From positions 1-37,629 of the forward strand of contig DYLU01000029.1 of assembly GCA_020721905.1 (NCBI GenBank): a stretch of DNA of 37,629 bases, in the 5' to 3' direction. Position numbers and translations under genes: made by a program. The notes beneath the pieces are model-generated. The model saw only the letters and a program-made list of their open reading frames with translations, made no database searches and was not told the DNA's origin. The DNA comes from Leptospira biflexa (GTDB lineage: Bacteria; Spirochaetota; UBA4802; UB4802). Below, piece after piece: positions 16,977 to 24,799 of the stretch; position 1 is the first letter of the stretch; every line of letters starts with the position of its first letter.

Positions 16977-18959
16977 TTACCAGAAATAAAAAGTAAATCC
17001 GCCAGAGACCTGATTGTACAATTGTTCGTTATACCAGCTTGACATTTCAAATCGCATGCTATATCGTTTGCTTAAATTGTACTGAATGATGGTCTTCATG
17101 GTTAAGAAATTACATATTTCTCCATAAAGGTAATATGTATCAACTATATAACTTCTGATACGAAAGTGTTGGAATGGTTGAAACATAAATCCTGCTGAAA
17201 CCCCGGGTCCAGCTTCAATGTTATTTTTAAGGTTATTATTGAGTAAGCCTGAAAATTCAATCATGCTATATATTTGCAGCCATTTGAAAATCTCAATTGT
17301 ATAACCGCTTCCTGTATTAAGTTGGTACACCAGTGTCTGATTATTGCTTTTAAAAGGCAAACGGTCAAAGCCGGTAATTACTTTCCAACTTAATGGCTTT
17401 ATCAACGGGTTTATTGGTGAAAGGGATTCAATATTTATTAATTCTAAACGTTGCAATAGTAATTTTTGATTGTCATAGTCATAGCGAATTGCTGTCTCAC
17501 CAAATATAATTTGGGATCCCGGAATAAAACCGGAAGGGTTATCACACAGGTCATGATAAGCTGGCCTGTATACCAGTTCACCGTAAGGTTTTGCATCAAA
17601 AATTCCTCCCTGTAAACGTACATGACTGGAGTAATGACCGGTCTCTGGCTCTGGTGGATTGGGAATTGTATAAGATAATGTTTGTGGGAATGAACTTCGG
17701 ATTTTTAACACATTGATAAATAAATCCTGATATTCTTTTTGTGTATACTCTCTATTTGCATAACGATATTGAATGAATTCAGAAGCACAATCAAGAATTT
17801 GTACTTTTTGTGTTTCAGTAAATGATGAATTAATAAGGTTTGTTAATGCTTCATTTTCATGTTTAGCTATGGATTTGACAGTTTTAATTTGATCAGAATT
17901 GAGTTGTAGTACCATATGATTAATGGTTGTTGTTCGTGAAGGCCTGAATGAAGTACTTTCAACGAATCCTGCATCGATTACTTTTCTTATGGTATCAATA
18001 GGGATTACCCAGAAAAAAAAACCGTTGGTAAGATATGAATCAGGACGGGTAACTTCCATGAGATATAAAAGATTAAACGAGCAATTTTCATCAAAAAAAT
18101 AGTAATCTGAATATACATTATCGAGTTCCCAAATATGGAAAAGCATAAGTCTTATTTCTTGCTGATTCAGGTTTAATGTATATTCCCATATATCTCTGCT
18201 TTCAAGGTCGCTGTATTCCTGGACCTTCATGTAATAGGGCATTATGGAAAAGTAGCCCTTATAAAATCCAAAGATTCCTTTAAACGCAAATAATGGACCA
18301 AACGTTTCATTGGTATTTGCTGCATAATTTATAGCTGATGATAGCAGCCCTGGATTGTATTGAGACTGTACTGTTAAAAGAGTATGTCCAAACATTGATG
18401 CCGGACTGTTTATATATCCTGTGGGGAATACCAGCTTAACTTTAATTAAATCTTTAAATGATACTATCTCCTGATATTTTTTGCAGAATACTTCATATGG
18501 GCTTGGTGTTTGTAATTCTTTTTTTAACCATTCATAGCGTGCCATGAAACGATCAATAGGATTTTCTTTTTTATGGTATGAGTATAAATACCGTATTGTG
18601 GCGCCAAGTTCACTTTTAGGATTGTATTTCCCATCTGATGCCAGAAAAAATTTGGGATCATCAACAAGACTTTTAATGCCAAAGATACTTTTTTTATAGT
18701 GAAGCAAAGCCCGCCATTGCTTGGTGTCATATAACTTTTTTGTGTTAGATAATGCTATTAATTGATCAATATTTATAGATTGAAAAAGATCCTTTGATAT
18801 TGTTGTGCTGGGTGGTATATCGATGATTGTTTCATATGGATAATTTTGTTGAGCATGAACATATTGATAATGCGGTATTACCATAAAATGGATTGAAAGA
18901 ATGAAAAAAGGCACAATAAAAATTTCTTTATTGTGCCTTATGTATGAAAACAGTGACAA
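16977..18959 (-). CDS. Periplasmic/outer-membrane DUF4105 (Lnb N-terminal-like) protein
   Basis: A 660-residue exported protein. Residues 1-37 form a signal peptide (IFIVPFFILSIHFMVI, cleavage near HAQ). The middle, about 120-340, matches the Lnb-N/DUF4105 pattern: VFPTGYINSPASMFGHTLL near 175-193 and DENCSFNLLYLMEVTRP near 291-307. The family is suspected to be a cysteine-peptidase-like or envelope-maintenance enzyme, with a conserved His and Cys that are both seen here. The C-terminal third is rich in alternating strands and ends in Phe-Trp, typical of an outer-membrane barrel. The start is taken as TTG 18959 with AGGGG upstream, because it alone gives a signal peptide. An intrinsic terminator lies inside these first codons. 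Confidence 0.82.
   Translation of the reverse strand: MSLFSYIRHNKEIFIVPFFILSIHFMVIPHYQYVHAQQNYPYETIIDIPPSTTISKDLFQSINIDQLIALSNTKKLYDTKQWRALLHYKKSIFGIKSLVDDPKFFLASDGKYNPKSELGATIRYLYSYHKKENPIDRFMARYEWLKKELQTPSPYEVFCKKYQEIVSFKDLIKVKLVFPTGYINSPASMFGHTLLTVQSQYNPGLLSSAINYAANTNETFGPLFAFKGIFGFYKGYFSIMPYYMKVQEYSDLESRDIWEYTLNLNQQEIRLMLFHIWELDNVYSDYYFFDENCSFNLLYLMEVTRPDSYLTNGFFFWVIPIDTIRKVIDAGFVESTSFRPSRTTTINHMVLQLNSDQIKTVKSIAKHENEALTNLINSSFTETQKVQILDCASEFIQYRYANREYTQKEYQDLFINVLKIRSSFPQTLSYTIPNPPEPETGHYSSHVRLQGGIFDAKPYGELVYRPAYHDLCDNPSGFIPGSQIIFGETAIRYDYDNQKLLLQRLELINIESLSPINPLIKPLSWKVITGFDRLPFKSNNQTLVYQLNTGSGYTIEIFKWLQIYSMIEFSGLLNNNLKNNIEAGPGVSAGFMFQPFQHFRIRSYIVDTYYLYGEICNFLTMKTIIQYNLSKRYSMRFEMSSWYNEQLYNQVSGGFTFYFW
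18904..18939 (-). terminator. Strong intrinsic terminator inside the 5' coding region of the DUF4105 gene
   Basis: Perfect 13-bp arms at 18908-18920 and 18927-18939 (AAGGCACAATAAA and its complement on the plus strand) enclose a six-base loop. On the minus strand the hairpin is followed by six T (18909-18904). It lies 49 bases after the DUF3015 stop and 20 bases into the next gene's reading frame, so it would end most DUF3015 transcripts and leave some read-through. Confidence 0.75.
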
Positions 18960-18987
18960 TATTCCCCTATTGAAAATTATGATATGA

Positions 18988-19458
18988 TTAACTATTCTGC
19001 AATACTACTTCAATATTCTTTACAACTTCGGTTGAAGTTACATCGCTTGAAGTATAAATTTTATTAAAATTACACTGTAATTTGGTGAAGAACTGCTGTT
19101 TTTCACTTTCGGGAACGTTCATAAGAATAGCTAATGTTTCAAGATACTCGCCATTGCCTTTAGCAATGTCTTTTGCAAGGTTGTCCATATTATCGGCTAC
19201 ATAAAGGTTGATTTTTTCATTTGAAACAATCCCTTTCATAGGAGCACAACCCAGTGTGCCTGAAGTCATACCAAATGTCTGATTGCCGCAAATACCATTG
19301 GTAGTTGTTGCTAAAAGTTCAAAGAGTAAGCCATCTTTATCACCAAAAATCATGGAGCCGACACCGCAACCAGCATTGTTTCGTACAACACCTGCTTCAG
19401 CTATGCTTATTGCTGCTACTAACATAAAAATAATCATTAAGGATACACCTTTTTTCAT
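18988..19458 (-). CDS. DUF3015 family exported protein
   Basis: A 156-residue protein with a signal peptide of about 22 residues (MIIFMLVAAISIAEA). The mature N-terminus carries the DUF3015 signature: GCGVGSMIFGDKDG at 30-43, then LATTTNG and GNQTFGMTSGTLGC at 58-71. The function of the family is unknown. It often sits beside DUF4105 genes, as it does here, which suggests a shared envelope role. A perfect GGAGG precedes the ATG and there is a good promoter upstream, so expression is probably high compared with the genes behind the downstream terminator. Confidence 0.87.
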   Translation of the reverse strand: MKKGVSLMIIFMLVAAISIAEAGVVRNNAGCGVGSMIFGDKDGLLFELLATTTNGICGNQTFGMTSGTLGCAPMKGIVSNEKINLYVADNMDNLAKDIAKGNGEYLETLAILMNVPESEKQQFFTKLQCNFNKIYTSSDVTSTEVVKNIEVVLQNS

Positions 19459-19513
19459 AAAAAACCTCCATATATAATGTTTTGTATAGGGGAAATCTTT
19501 TTATTTTTAAACA

Positions 19514-19542
19514 AGTTAATTGAGTATTTTTTATATTGTCAA
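19514..19542 (-). promoter_or_regulatory. Sigma-70-type promoter of the DUF3015 operon
   Basis: On the minus strand a consensus -35 TTGACA (19542-19537), a 17-base spacer and a -10 TTAACT (19519-19514), 55 bases before the DUF3015 start. The rest of the spacer to 19676 is AT-rich with no gene. Confidence 0.5.
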
Positions 19543-19676
19543 GTAAAAAAATATGACAAAAAACTAATTTCAAATGTTCATAAACCGCAACATTTATTTA
19601 TAAACTATCGTACCTGAACTTTTTAAGTATAAAACAACTTTACATTTTTAAAGTAGATACAATAAATAATAAATTT

Positions 19677-20333
19677 CTATGCTTTCCCAAACAATTGTCG
19701 TATGAGCTGTATAATCGATTCGGGTAATTGTGATACAGGCTTTCCTGATGATATTCCATAGTAATAAATCATTGCTACCTTTTCCAGCATTTCAGCATGC
19801 AGACATGCCTGTTCCAGGTTTTTCCCAAATGACAGCGCACCGTGATTTTGTATGATATAGCATTTACATTTATTGGTAATGGTTGATGCCACGTTGTTTG
19901 CAAGCTCAGGTGTGCCCGATAGTGCATAGGGAACAAAAGCAACCTCGTCACCAATAGCAAAGGCAATTTCATCAAACATGGCTAAAATTGGTTCAGTAAT
20001 ATTCATAACCGAAAGTATGCTGGCATAACGCTGATGCGTATGAACTATCGCATGCACATCTTCCCGTGCCTTATATATTGAAAGATGCATTGACAATTCC
20101 ATGGTGGGTTTTTTGCCTTCAAGTACCTGGCCATTGTAGTCAACAATACAAATATCATCAGCCTTCATGTCTTTATAGGGTAGGCTTGATGGGGTAACAG
20201 CTATCATGTCTTCATTCTCGATTTGACAAGAGATATTCCCACCGCTGCCCAATCTTGTGCCAAAATAATCATTTTCATTAAGCCACCTACACCAATATAG
20301 TATTGCTTCTTTATACGATGCATATGCTGACAT
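19677..20333 (-). CDS. Class II aldolase/adducin-family protein (fuculose-phosphate aldolase-like)
   Basis: A 218-residue zinc aldolase of the size of FucA. Seen: the phosphate-binding loop GNIS (32-35) and TPSS (47-50), the catalytic acid Glu79, and the zinc ligands His98 and His100 (HTH) with His164 in QNHGA. It would split a ketose-1-phosphate into dihydroxyacetone phosphate and an aldehyde, or act as an epimerase. It is the last gene of the AraC-kinase-aminotransferase-MFS cluster, 60 bases after the transporter, which supports a sugar-phosphate cleavage step downstream of the kinase. The actual substrate cannot be read from sequence. Confidence 0.87.
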   Translation of the reverse strand: MSAYASYKEAILYWCRWLNENDYFGTRLGSGGNISCQIENEDMIAVTPSSLPYKDMKADDICIVDYNGQVLEGKKPTMELSMHLSIYKAREDVHAIVHTHQRYASILSVMNITEPILAMFDEIAFAIGDEVAFVPYALSGTPELANNVASTITNKCKCYIIQNHGALSFGKNLEQACLHAEMLEKVAMIYYYGISSGKPVSQLPESIIQLIRQLFGKA

Positions 20334-20393
20334 AAAAACACTCCTTGTACTAAAAATATAATTTAACTTTTTTTACATTGAAAATGCAATCAG

Positions 20394-21605
20394 TTATGAT
20401 TGCATTAAATTTGATTCTTTTAATTTTAATGTAAATAGTGTATTAAGAACCATCAGCACAATAAATGCAATCATAAATGGCGTCATTGCACCGGTACTGG
20501 TTCTGAATGCATCCATTGCAAAAATAAAAAGTATCCCTGAAATTTGCCCTGATAGCAACAGCAACCCCTGAGAGCTTGATTCAGGTGCAGGATATGAAAT
20601 TTCAGCGGCATATTGAAAACCTATAGGGCCGGCACTCATAATAAAAAAACCAAGAATAAAACTTGAAATCAAAATTGTATTAAAACGTTGTGCAAATGCT
20701 AAACCTGCAAGACCCGGAATAAGAAAAGCCATACAGATTGTTAAAAAAACTTTACGCTTTTTATAATGGTCCGAAAGTAACGGAAGAATAATCGCACCAA
20801 GAATACCTCCGGCCATCATACTGGCACCAACAATACCGGCCTGCTCAGAGTTAAATCCACGTGGCTCAAGTATCTGCTCTATCCATGTAGTAACTGCGTT
20901 GAACATCCCAAGTCCAATAAAGAAAAGAAGTATCACCAGCCACATCTGTTTCATGCTGAATATATGAAGCAATCCCTCTTTTACTGCAAACCTTTTTTCC
21001 TGTCCTTTTTCGCATGGCGGTGTGGGAGGTTCTTCTTTCATGAAAACAATAAACAGCAGTGCGATAGCTCCGCTTATAAATCCATAGACCAGCATGGTTT
21101 GCGGGATGGAGGATGAATGCACCAGAAATGGCGTTGCAGCTAATCCCACGATAATGCCAATGTATTGGGCAAGCGATGCGATTCCTGTTGCTGTTGCACG
21201 CTCGTCAATTGGAAACCATTTTGCAGACAAACGCGTATATGCATTGAGGATGAATGGCTGAGCTATGGCTAAAGCTATTTGTGAAATTACTATGGCTTTA
21301 AATGATGAGGCATACATGCCTTTAATAATTCCAAAAATTGCAATAAGCACTGCACCTATGCCAATGCCTAACCGTATGCCATGGGTATCTATAATGTAGG
21401 ATGCAGGAATTGATATAAATACATAGACAATCATAAAAAGCATTGACAAAAAACCAATGGAAAGCGGCGTTACAGAATAGAATCCCGCTGCTTCGGATGT
21501 TATACTGGCAAATGATATCCAGTGTAGCTGAATAACGATATTCAGCAGGGCAAAGATAAACAGAATAACCCACCGGTAACTGTATACTTTTATTTCATGA
21601 GTCAT
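20394..21605 (-). CDS. Major facilitator superfamily transporter
   Basis: A 403-residue inner-membrane protein with about 12 hydrophobic helices, split by a loop (KEEPPTPPCEKGQEKRF) after helix 6. The inter-helix motif after helix 2, ASYIIDTHGIRLGIGIG, is a variant of the MFS GxxxDxxGRR loop. I chose the ATG at 21605 because AGGAG lies upstream, within the end of the aminotransferase gene; an upstream in-frame ATG at 21680 would lie inside that gene. The start is one base from the aminotransferase stop, so the genes are coupled. It probably imports the substrate of the kinase and aldolase pathway. Confidence 0.88.
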   Translation of the reverse strand: MTHEIKVYSYRWVILFIFALLNIVIQLHWISFASITSEAAGFYSVTPLSIGFLSMLFMIVYVFISIPASYIIDTHGIRLGIGIGAVLIAIFGIIKGMYASSFKAIVISQIALAIAQPFILNAYTRLSAKWFPIDERATATGIASLAQYIGIIVGLAATPFLVHSSSIPQTMLVYGFISGAIALLFIVFMKEEPPTPPCEKGQEKRFAVKEGLLHIFSMKQMWLVILLFFIGLGMFNAVTTWIEQILEPRGFNSEQAGIVGASMMAGGILGAIILPLLSDHYKKRKVFLTICMAFLIPGLAGLAFAQRFNTILISSFILGFFIMSAGPIGFQYAAEISYPAPESSSQGLLLLSGQISGILFIFAMDAFRTSTGAMTPFMIAFIVLMVLNTLFTLKLKESNLMQS

Positions 21606-21606
21606 A

Positions 21607-23064
21607 TTATTTCTCCTGTACAGGTTCAAAATATTTAAATACTCTGTCAAAGCGATCAAGTGCATCATCAATGACATCATCAGTGTCGGCCATACTTGTG
21701 TAAATACGGCTTCCTGCCAGTGTTATTATGCCTTCAACCATTAATGCTGCCCCAAGCTCTTCCATAACCTTGCGGCGTTTGCCAACCTGATCAAATATTT
21801 TTGGATTGGTGAGTTCCATAAGCATTGCTGCACCTGTTTCCATGTGGCATATTGAACCGTGGTTAAATGCAATAAAAGGAAGGTCGTATCGTTTAAATAT
21901 TTCCTGTAATCCTTTTGTTAGTTTATCACCGGCTTTTCCTGCTTTTTTATGAGCCTGAGTTTCCTCAATTGCTTTGATAGCAAAGTAGCCTGCAGCACAT
22001 GATAATGGATTGGCAGATAAGGTGCCACCAACCATGGCACGCTTTTTTAATCCCTGAATCCCTGCCGCAAAGGTTTCCATAATTTCTCTTCTGCCGCCAA
22101 CACCTCCGGCTGCAGGATATCCACCGGAAACACATTTGCCAAATACCGTTAAATCGGGTTTAACACCAAAATAGCCCTGCGCACCGCCAAGGCCAATTCT
22201 AAAAGCGGTAACCACTTCGTCAAAGATGAGCAGTGTATTATATTTATTGCACAGTTCACGTACTTTTGCATTAAAATCATAATGTACCGGGCGTGTACCG
22301 CTTTCAGGACCCAGTGGTTCTACTATAACAGCAGCAGTGCCGCCCTTTGATTCGTTTTCTTTCAGTAATTTTTCCAATCCTTCAATATCATTTGGATAAA
22401 ATTCCTGCATGTAAGTATAACAGCCTTCCGGTATGCCATGCGAGTCAAGAGTCCCAAGACCGGGTATTCGCATTGCAAATACCATCTGATCGCTCCAGCC
22501 GTGATAGGCGCCGCCAACCTTGATAATAAACTTTTTATCGGTAAAGCAGCGTGCAGCCCTTATTGCAGCCATACAGCCTTCGGTGCCGCTAGCAAGTGAA
22601 CGAAATAATTCAACCGATGGAATATGTGAATGGATAAGATCTGCAAGGTGATATTCGTATTCATGGAATAAACCTGTTACGGGACCGGACTCATTAATGA
22701 GCTCCATAACCTTATCACGTACAGGCTTGTAATTACTGCCTAAAACAGTAGGCCCTCCGGCCTGAAGAAAGTCAATAAATCTATTGCCTGAAACATCGTA
22801 TAAGTATGCTCCATCGGCTTTAGCAATAGCCAGCGGAAATGGGTAGTTAAATGCCAGGTTGTGTTGAACACCACCGGGTATTCTTTCTTTTGCTTTTTCA
22901 ACCAGTTGTTTTGATGCAGCAAATTTAGTCTCAAATTTTTCAAGATATTCTGCCATTTTGCTGCGATTGATTTGATATAGCGGCAATTCATTTGCCAGTG
23001 TCTTAAGCTTTCCTAAAATTTCTTTTGAATCAGGCCAGTGTGAAATTGCATATTCCTGTTTCAT
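21607..23064 (-). CDS. Class III PLP aminotransferase (glutamate-1-semialdehyde aminomutase-like)
   Basis: A 485-residue PLP enzyme. Seen: GGPTVLGSNYKP, the SGTEG phosphate loop, AYHGWSDQM, the Asp of FDEVVTAFR that contacts the PLP nitrogen, and the Schiff-base Lys in FGKCVSGGYPAAGG. The fold group includes HemL and many omega-aminotransferases. At 485 residues it is longer than HemL (about 430), and its placement among sugar genes makes a role in haem synthesis unlikely. The start ATG 23064 has AGGAGG seven bases upstream; a TTG at 23079 is less likely. It may transaminate an aldehyde or keto intermediate of the pathway. Confidence 0.87.
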   Translation of the reverse strand: MKQEYAISHWPDSKEILGKLKTLANELPLYQINRSKMAEYLEKFETKFAASKQLVEKAKERIPGGVQHNLAFNYPFPLAIAKADGAYLYDVSGNRFIDFLQAGGPTVLGSNYKPVRDKVMELINESGPVTGLFHEYEYHLADLIHSHIPSVELFRSLASGTEGCMAAIRAARCFTDKKFIIKVGGAYHGWSDQMVFAMRIPGLGTLDSHGIPEGCYTYMQEFYPNDIEGLEKLLKENESKGGTAAVIVEPLGPESGTRPVHYDFNAKVRELCNKYNTLLIFDEVVTAFRIGLGGAQGYFGVKPDLTVFGKCVSGGYPAAGGVGGRREIMETFAAGIQGLKKRAMVGGTLSANPLSCAAGYFAIKAIEETQAHKKAGKAGDKLTKGLQEIFKRYDLPFIAFNHGSICHMETGAAMLMELTNPKIFDQVGKRRKVMEELGAALMVEGIITLAGSRIYTSMADTDDVIDDALDRFDRVFKYFEPVQEK

Positions 23065-23081
23065 TGTGTTCCTCCTCAAAA

Positions 23082-24680
23082 TTAATAATTAAGTATTTTA
23101 AAAAGTTCCCTGTTCTTTTCATACAGTTTGGTGAAAACCTTGAAATTGCGTGTATACATATCAGCGTACTGGGGCTGTGGCTTAAAAATTTTTCGCACTT
23201 TCACAAGACGCTTTGCTGCATTGAATGATGATAAAATTCCTAAACCAACTGCACAAACAACCGTAGCGCCAACTGTACCGGCATTAATTTCATTTTCAAT
23301 TGTCTCAACCTGCCTGCCGGTAACATCAGCCATAATCTGACACCACACATCGGATTTTGCGCCGCCACCAGCAAACCGGAGAACCTCCTGACGTGGTATC
23401 TTTTTTTCAACAGCTTCCAGCATCCAGCGTATATGGAATGCAACACCTTCAAGGACGCTTCGTATGAGCTGTCGCTTGCCGGTATCAAGACTTATATTAA
23501 AAAACATGCCACGTGCATACTGGTCTTCTCGTGGTGAACGATTGCCATGTAACCAGGGGGTGAAAAGTACATTGCCAGCACCAGGAGGTGTTTGGGTCAC
23601 AACGGTATTCAAAAAATCATACAAAGATTCGTTTTCCTTACTCTTGTCTGCAATATGGCGAGCCTGCAAATACATCCCTATTTCATCTAAAGCTAAGTGA
23701 TCACGCACCCATTTAAGGCAGGCACCTGCTGTTTCCTGTTCGGCAATATATACATAATGATTGGGAATAGCACCCAGAATTGATGCAATGAAGTTGCCAA
23801 TATCAACCATGCGTTTATCAACGTTGGATGATACCCAGCCGGAAGTTCCCACATATATATTGGTATCGTATAAATTGGTGCAACCTGAACCAACTAATGT
23901 CAGCGGCACATCGCCACCCCCACCAAATACAGGAATTCCCTCAGTAAGTCCCATTTCTTTTGCAGCCTTTTTTGTAAGAGTGCCGATAACATCTGTGGAT
24001 TGAAATACCGGTGGCAGGTGATCCATATTGACGTCAAACATCTTACACAAACCTTTGTGCCAGCCAAATTTGCCTTTGCGGGTATCGTATAGAAACGTTA
24101 TATTTGCAGAATCCTGCGTCATGCCTAATTTTCCGGTGCAGCGGAAAATCAGATAGTCTTTAACATCAAGCCACTTGTATGCTTTTGAAAAAACAAGAGG
24201 CTCATTATCCTTGACCCAGTGATACTTCCATAATGGGTCTTTAGGGGTACCGGCAAGCCCCCCGGTAATAATGAGCGATTTGATTGTTTTATGTGCATTC
24301 CATTTATCTATCTTGATAAATCCTTTGTACAGATACTTTTCTATCTGCTTTGTTGCACGCTGGTCAAGATAACTCATTGGGTTTCTTAGCGCATTGCCGT
24401 TTTTATCAATGAACACGGAACCCTGCATCTGTGCACAAAACGCCATAGCTGAAATTTTTGCCGCGGGAACACCACTTTGGTTTATTACTACTTTTGTTGC
24501 ATTACATATGGCATTCCACCAGTCATCTGCATTCTGTTCAACACCGCCATCGGGTAACATCAGCAATGGATATTCCGCAAGGTATGAATTTACCAGTTCA
24601 ATCTTTTCGCGTACTTTATAAAGACACGTTTTATTACCAGTGGTTCCTACATCGTGCGTAAGGATATAGGTGGTTTTCAT
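23082..24680 (-). CDS. FGGY-family carbohydrate kinase (xylulokinase-like)
   Basis: A 532-residue sugar kinase. The N-terminal phosphate loop HDVGTTGNKTCLY spans about residues 9-21, GGGGD lies near 253-257, and the C-terminal FGGY signature region FAGGGAKSDVWCQIMADVTG near residues 433-452. ATP-dependent phosphorylation of a ketose or polyol is expected. Xylulokinases are about 490 residues, so the substrate is uncertain. GGGGG stands eight bases before the ATG. It is the first enzyme gene after the AraC regulator and lies 17 bases ahead of the aminotransferase. A dyad-symmetric site at 24703-24720 lies in its leader. Confidence 0.87.
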   Translation of the reverse strand: MKTTYILTHDVGTTGNKTCLYKVREKIELVNSYLAEYPLLMLPDGGVEQNADDWWNAICNATKVVINQSGVPAAKISAMAFCAQMQGSVFIDKNGNALRNPMSYLDQRATKQIEKYLYKGFIKIDKWNAHKTIKSLIITGGLAGTPKDPLWKYHWVKDNEPLVFSKAYKWLDVKDYLIFRCTGKLGMTQDSANITFLYDTRKGKFGWHKGLCKMFDVNMDHLPPVFQSTDVIGTLTKKAAKEMGLTEGIPVFGGGGDVPLTLVGSGCTNLYDTNIYVGTSGWVSSNVDKRMVDIGNFIASILGAIPNHYVYIAEQETAGACLKWVRDHLALDEIGMYLQARHIADKSKENESLYDFLNTVVTQTPPGAGNVLFTPWLHGNRSPREDQYARGMFFNISLDTGKRQLIRSVLEGVAFHIRWMLEAVEKKIPRQEVLRFAGGGAKSDVWCQIMADVTGRQVETIENEINAGTVGATVVCAVGLGILSSFNAAKRLVKVRKIFKPQPQYADMYTRNFKVFTKLYEKNRELFKILNY

Positions 24681-24702
24681 ATAAAGCCCCCATGTGTACG
24701 GT

Positions 24703-24720
24703 TTACTGATGTGTCAGTAA
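24703..24720. promoter_or_regulatory. Inverted repeat upstream of the kinase gene, possible operator
   Basis: TTACTGA and TCAGTAA are perfect complements around the spacer TGTG. The site lies 23 bases before the kinase ATG. Its right arm overlaps the exact dispersed 13-mer at 24715-24727, so the symmetry may partly reflect that element. Confidence 0.4.
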
Positions 24721-24727
24721 CTATCGC
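24715..24727 (-). repeat. Dispersed 13-mer GCGATAGTTACTG, exact copy
   Basis: An exact match on the minus strand in the 119-base gap between the AraC and kinase genes, overlapping the inverted repeat at 24703-24720. Confidence 0.8.
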
Positions 24728-24799
24728 TACAAAAAATACGTGATTTTGTGACTGTTTGTATACTGTTTAAGAAGTTTTGTCTACGCACAATCTGATTAA

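Noticed and set aside
21607-23064. Glutamate-1-semialdehyde aminomutase (hemL) of haem synthesis
   Set aside because: The fold and motifs fit, but the protein is longer than HemL and lies in a sugar-kinase, transporter and aldolase unit, so I kept the general class III call.
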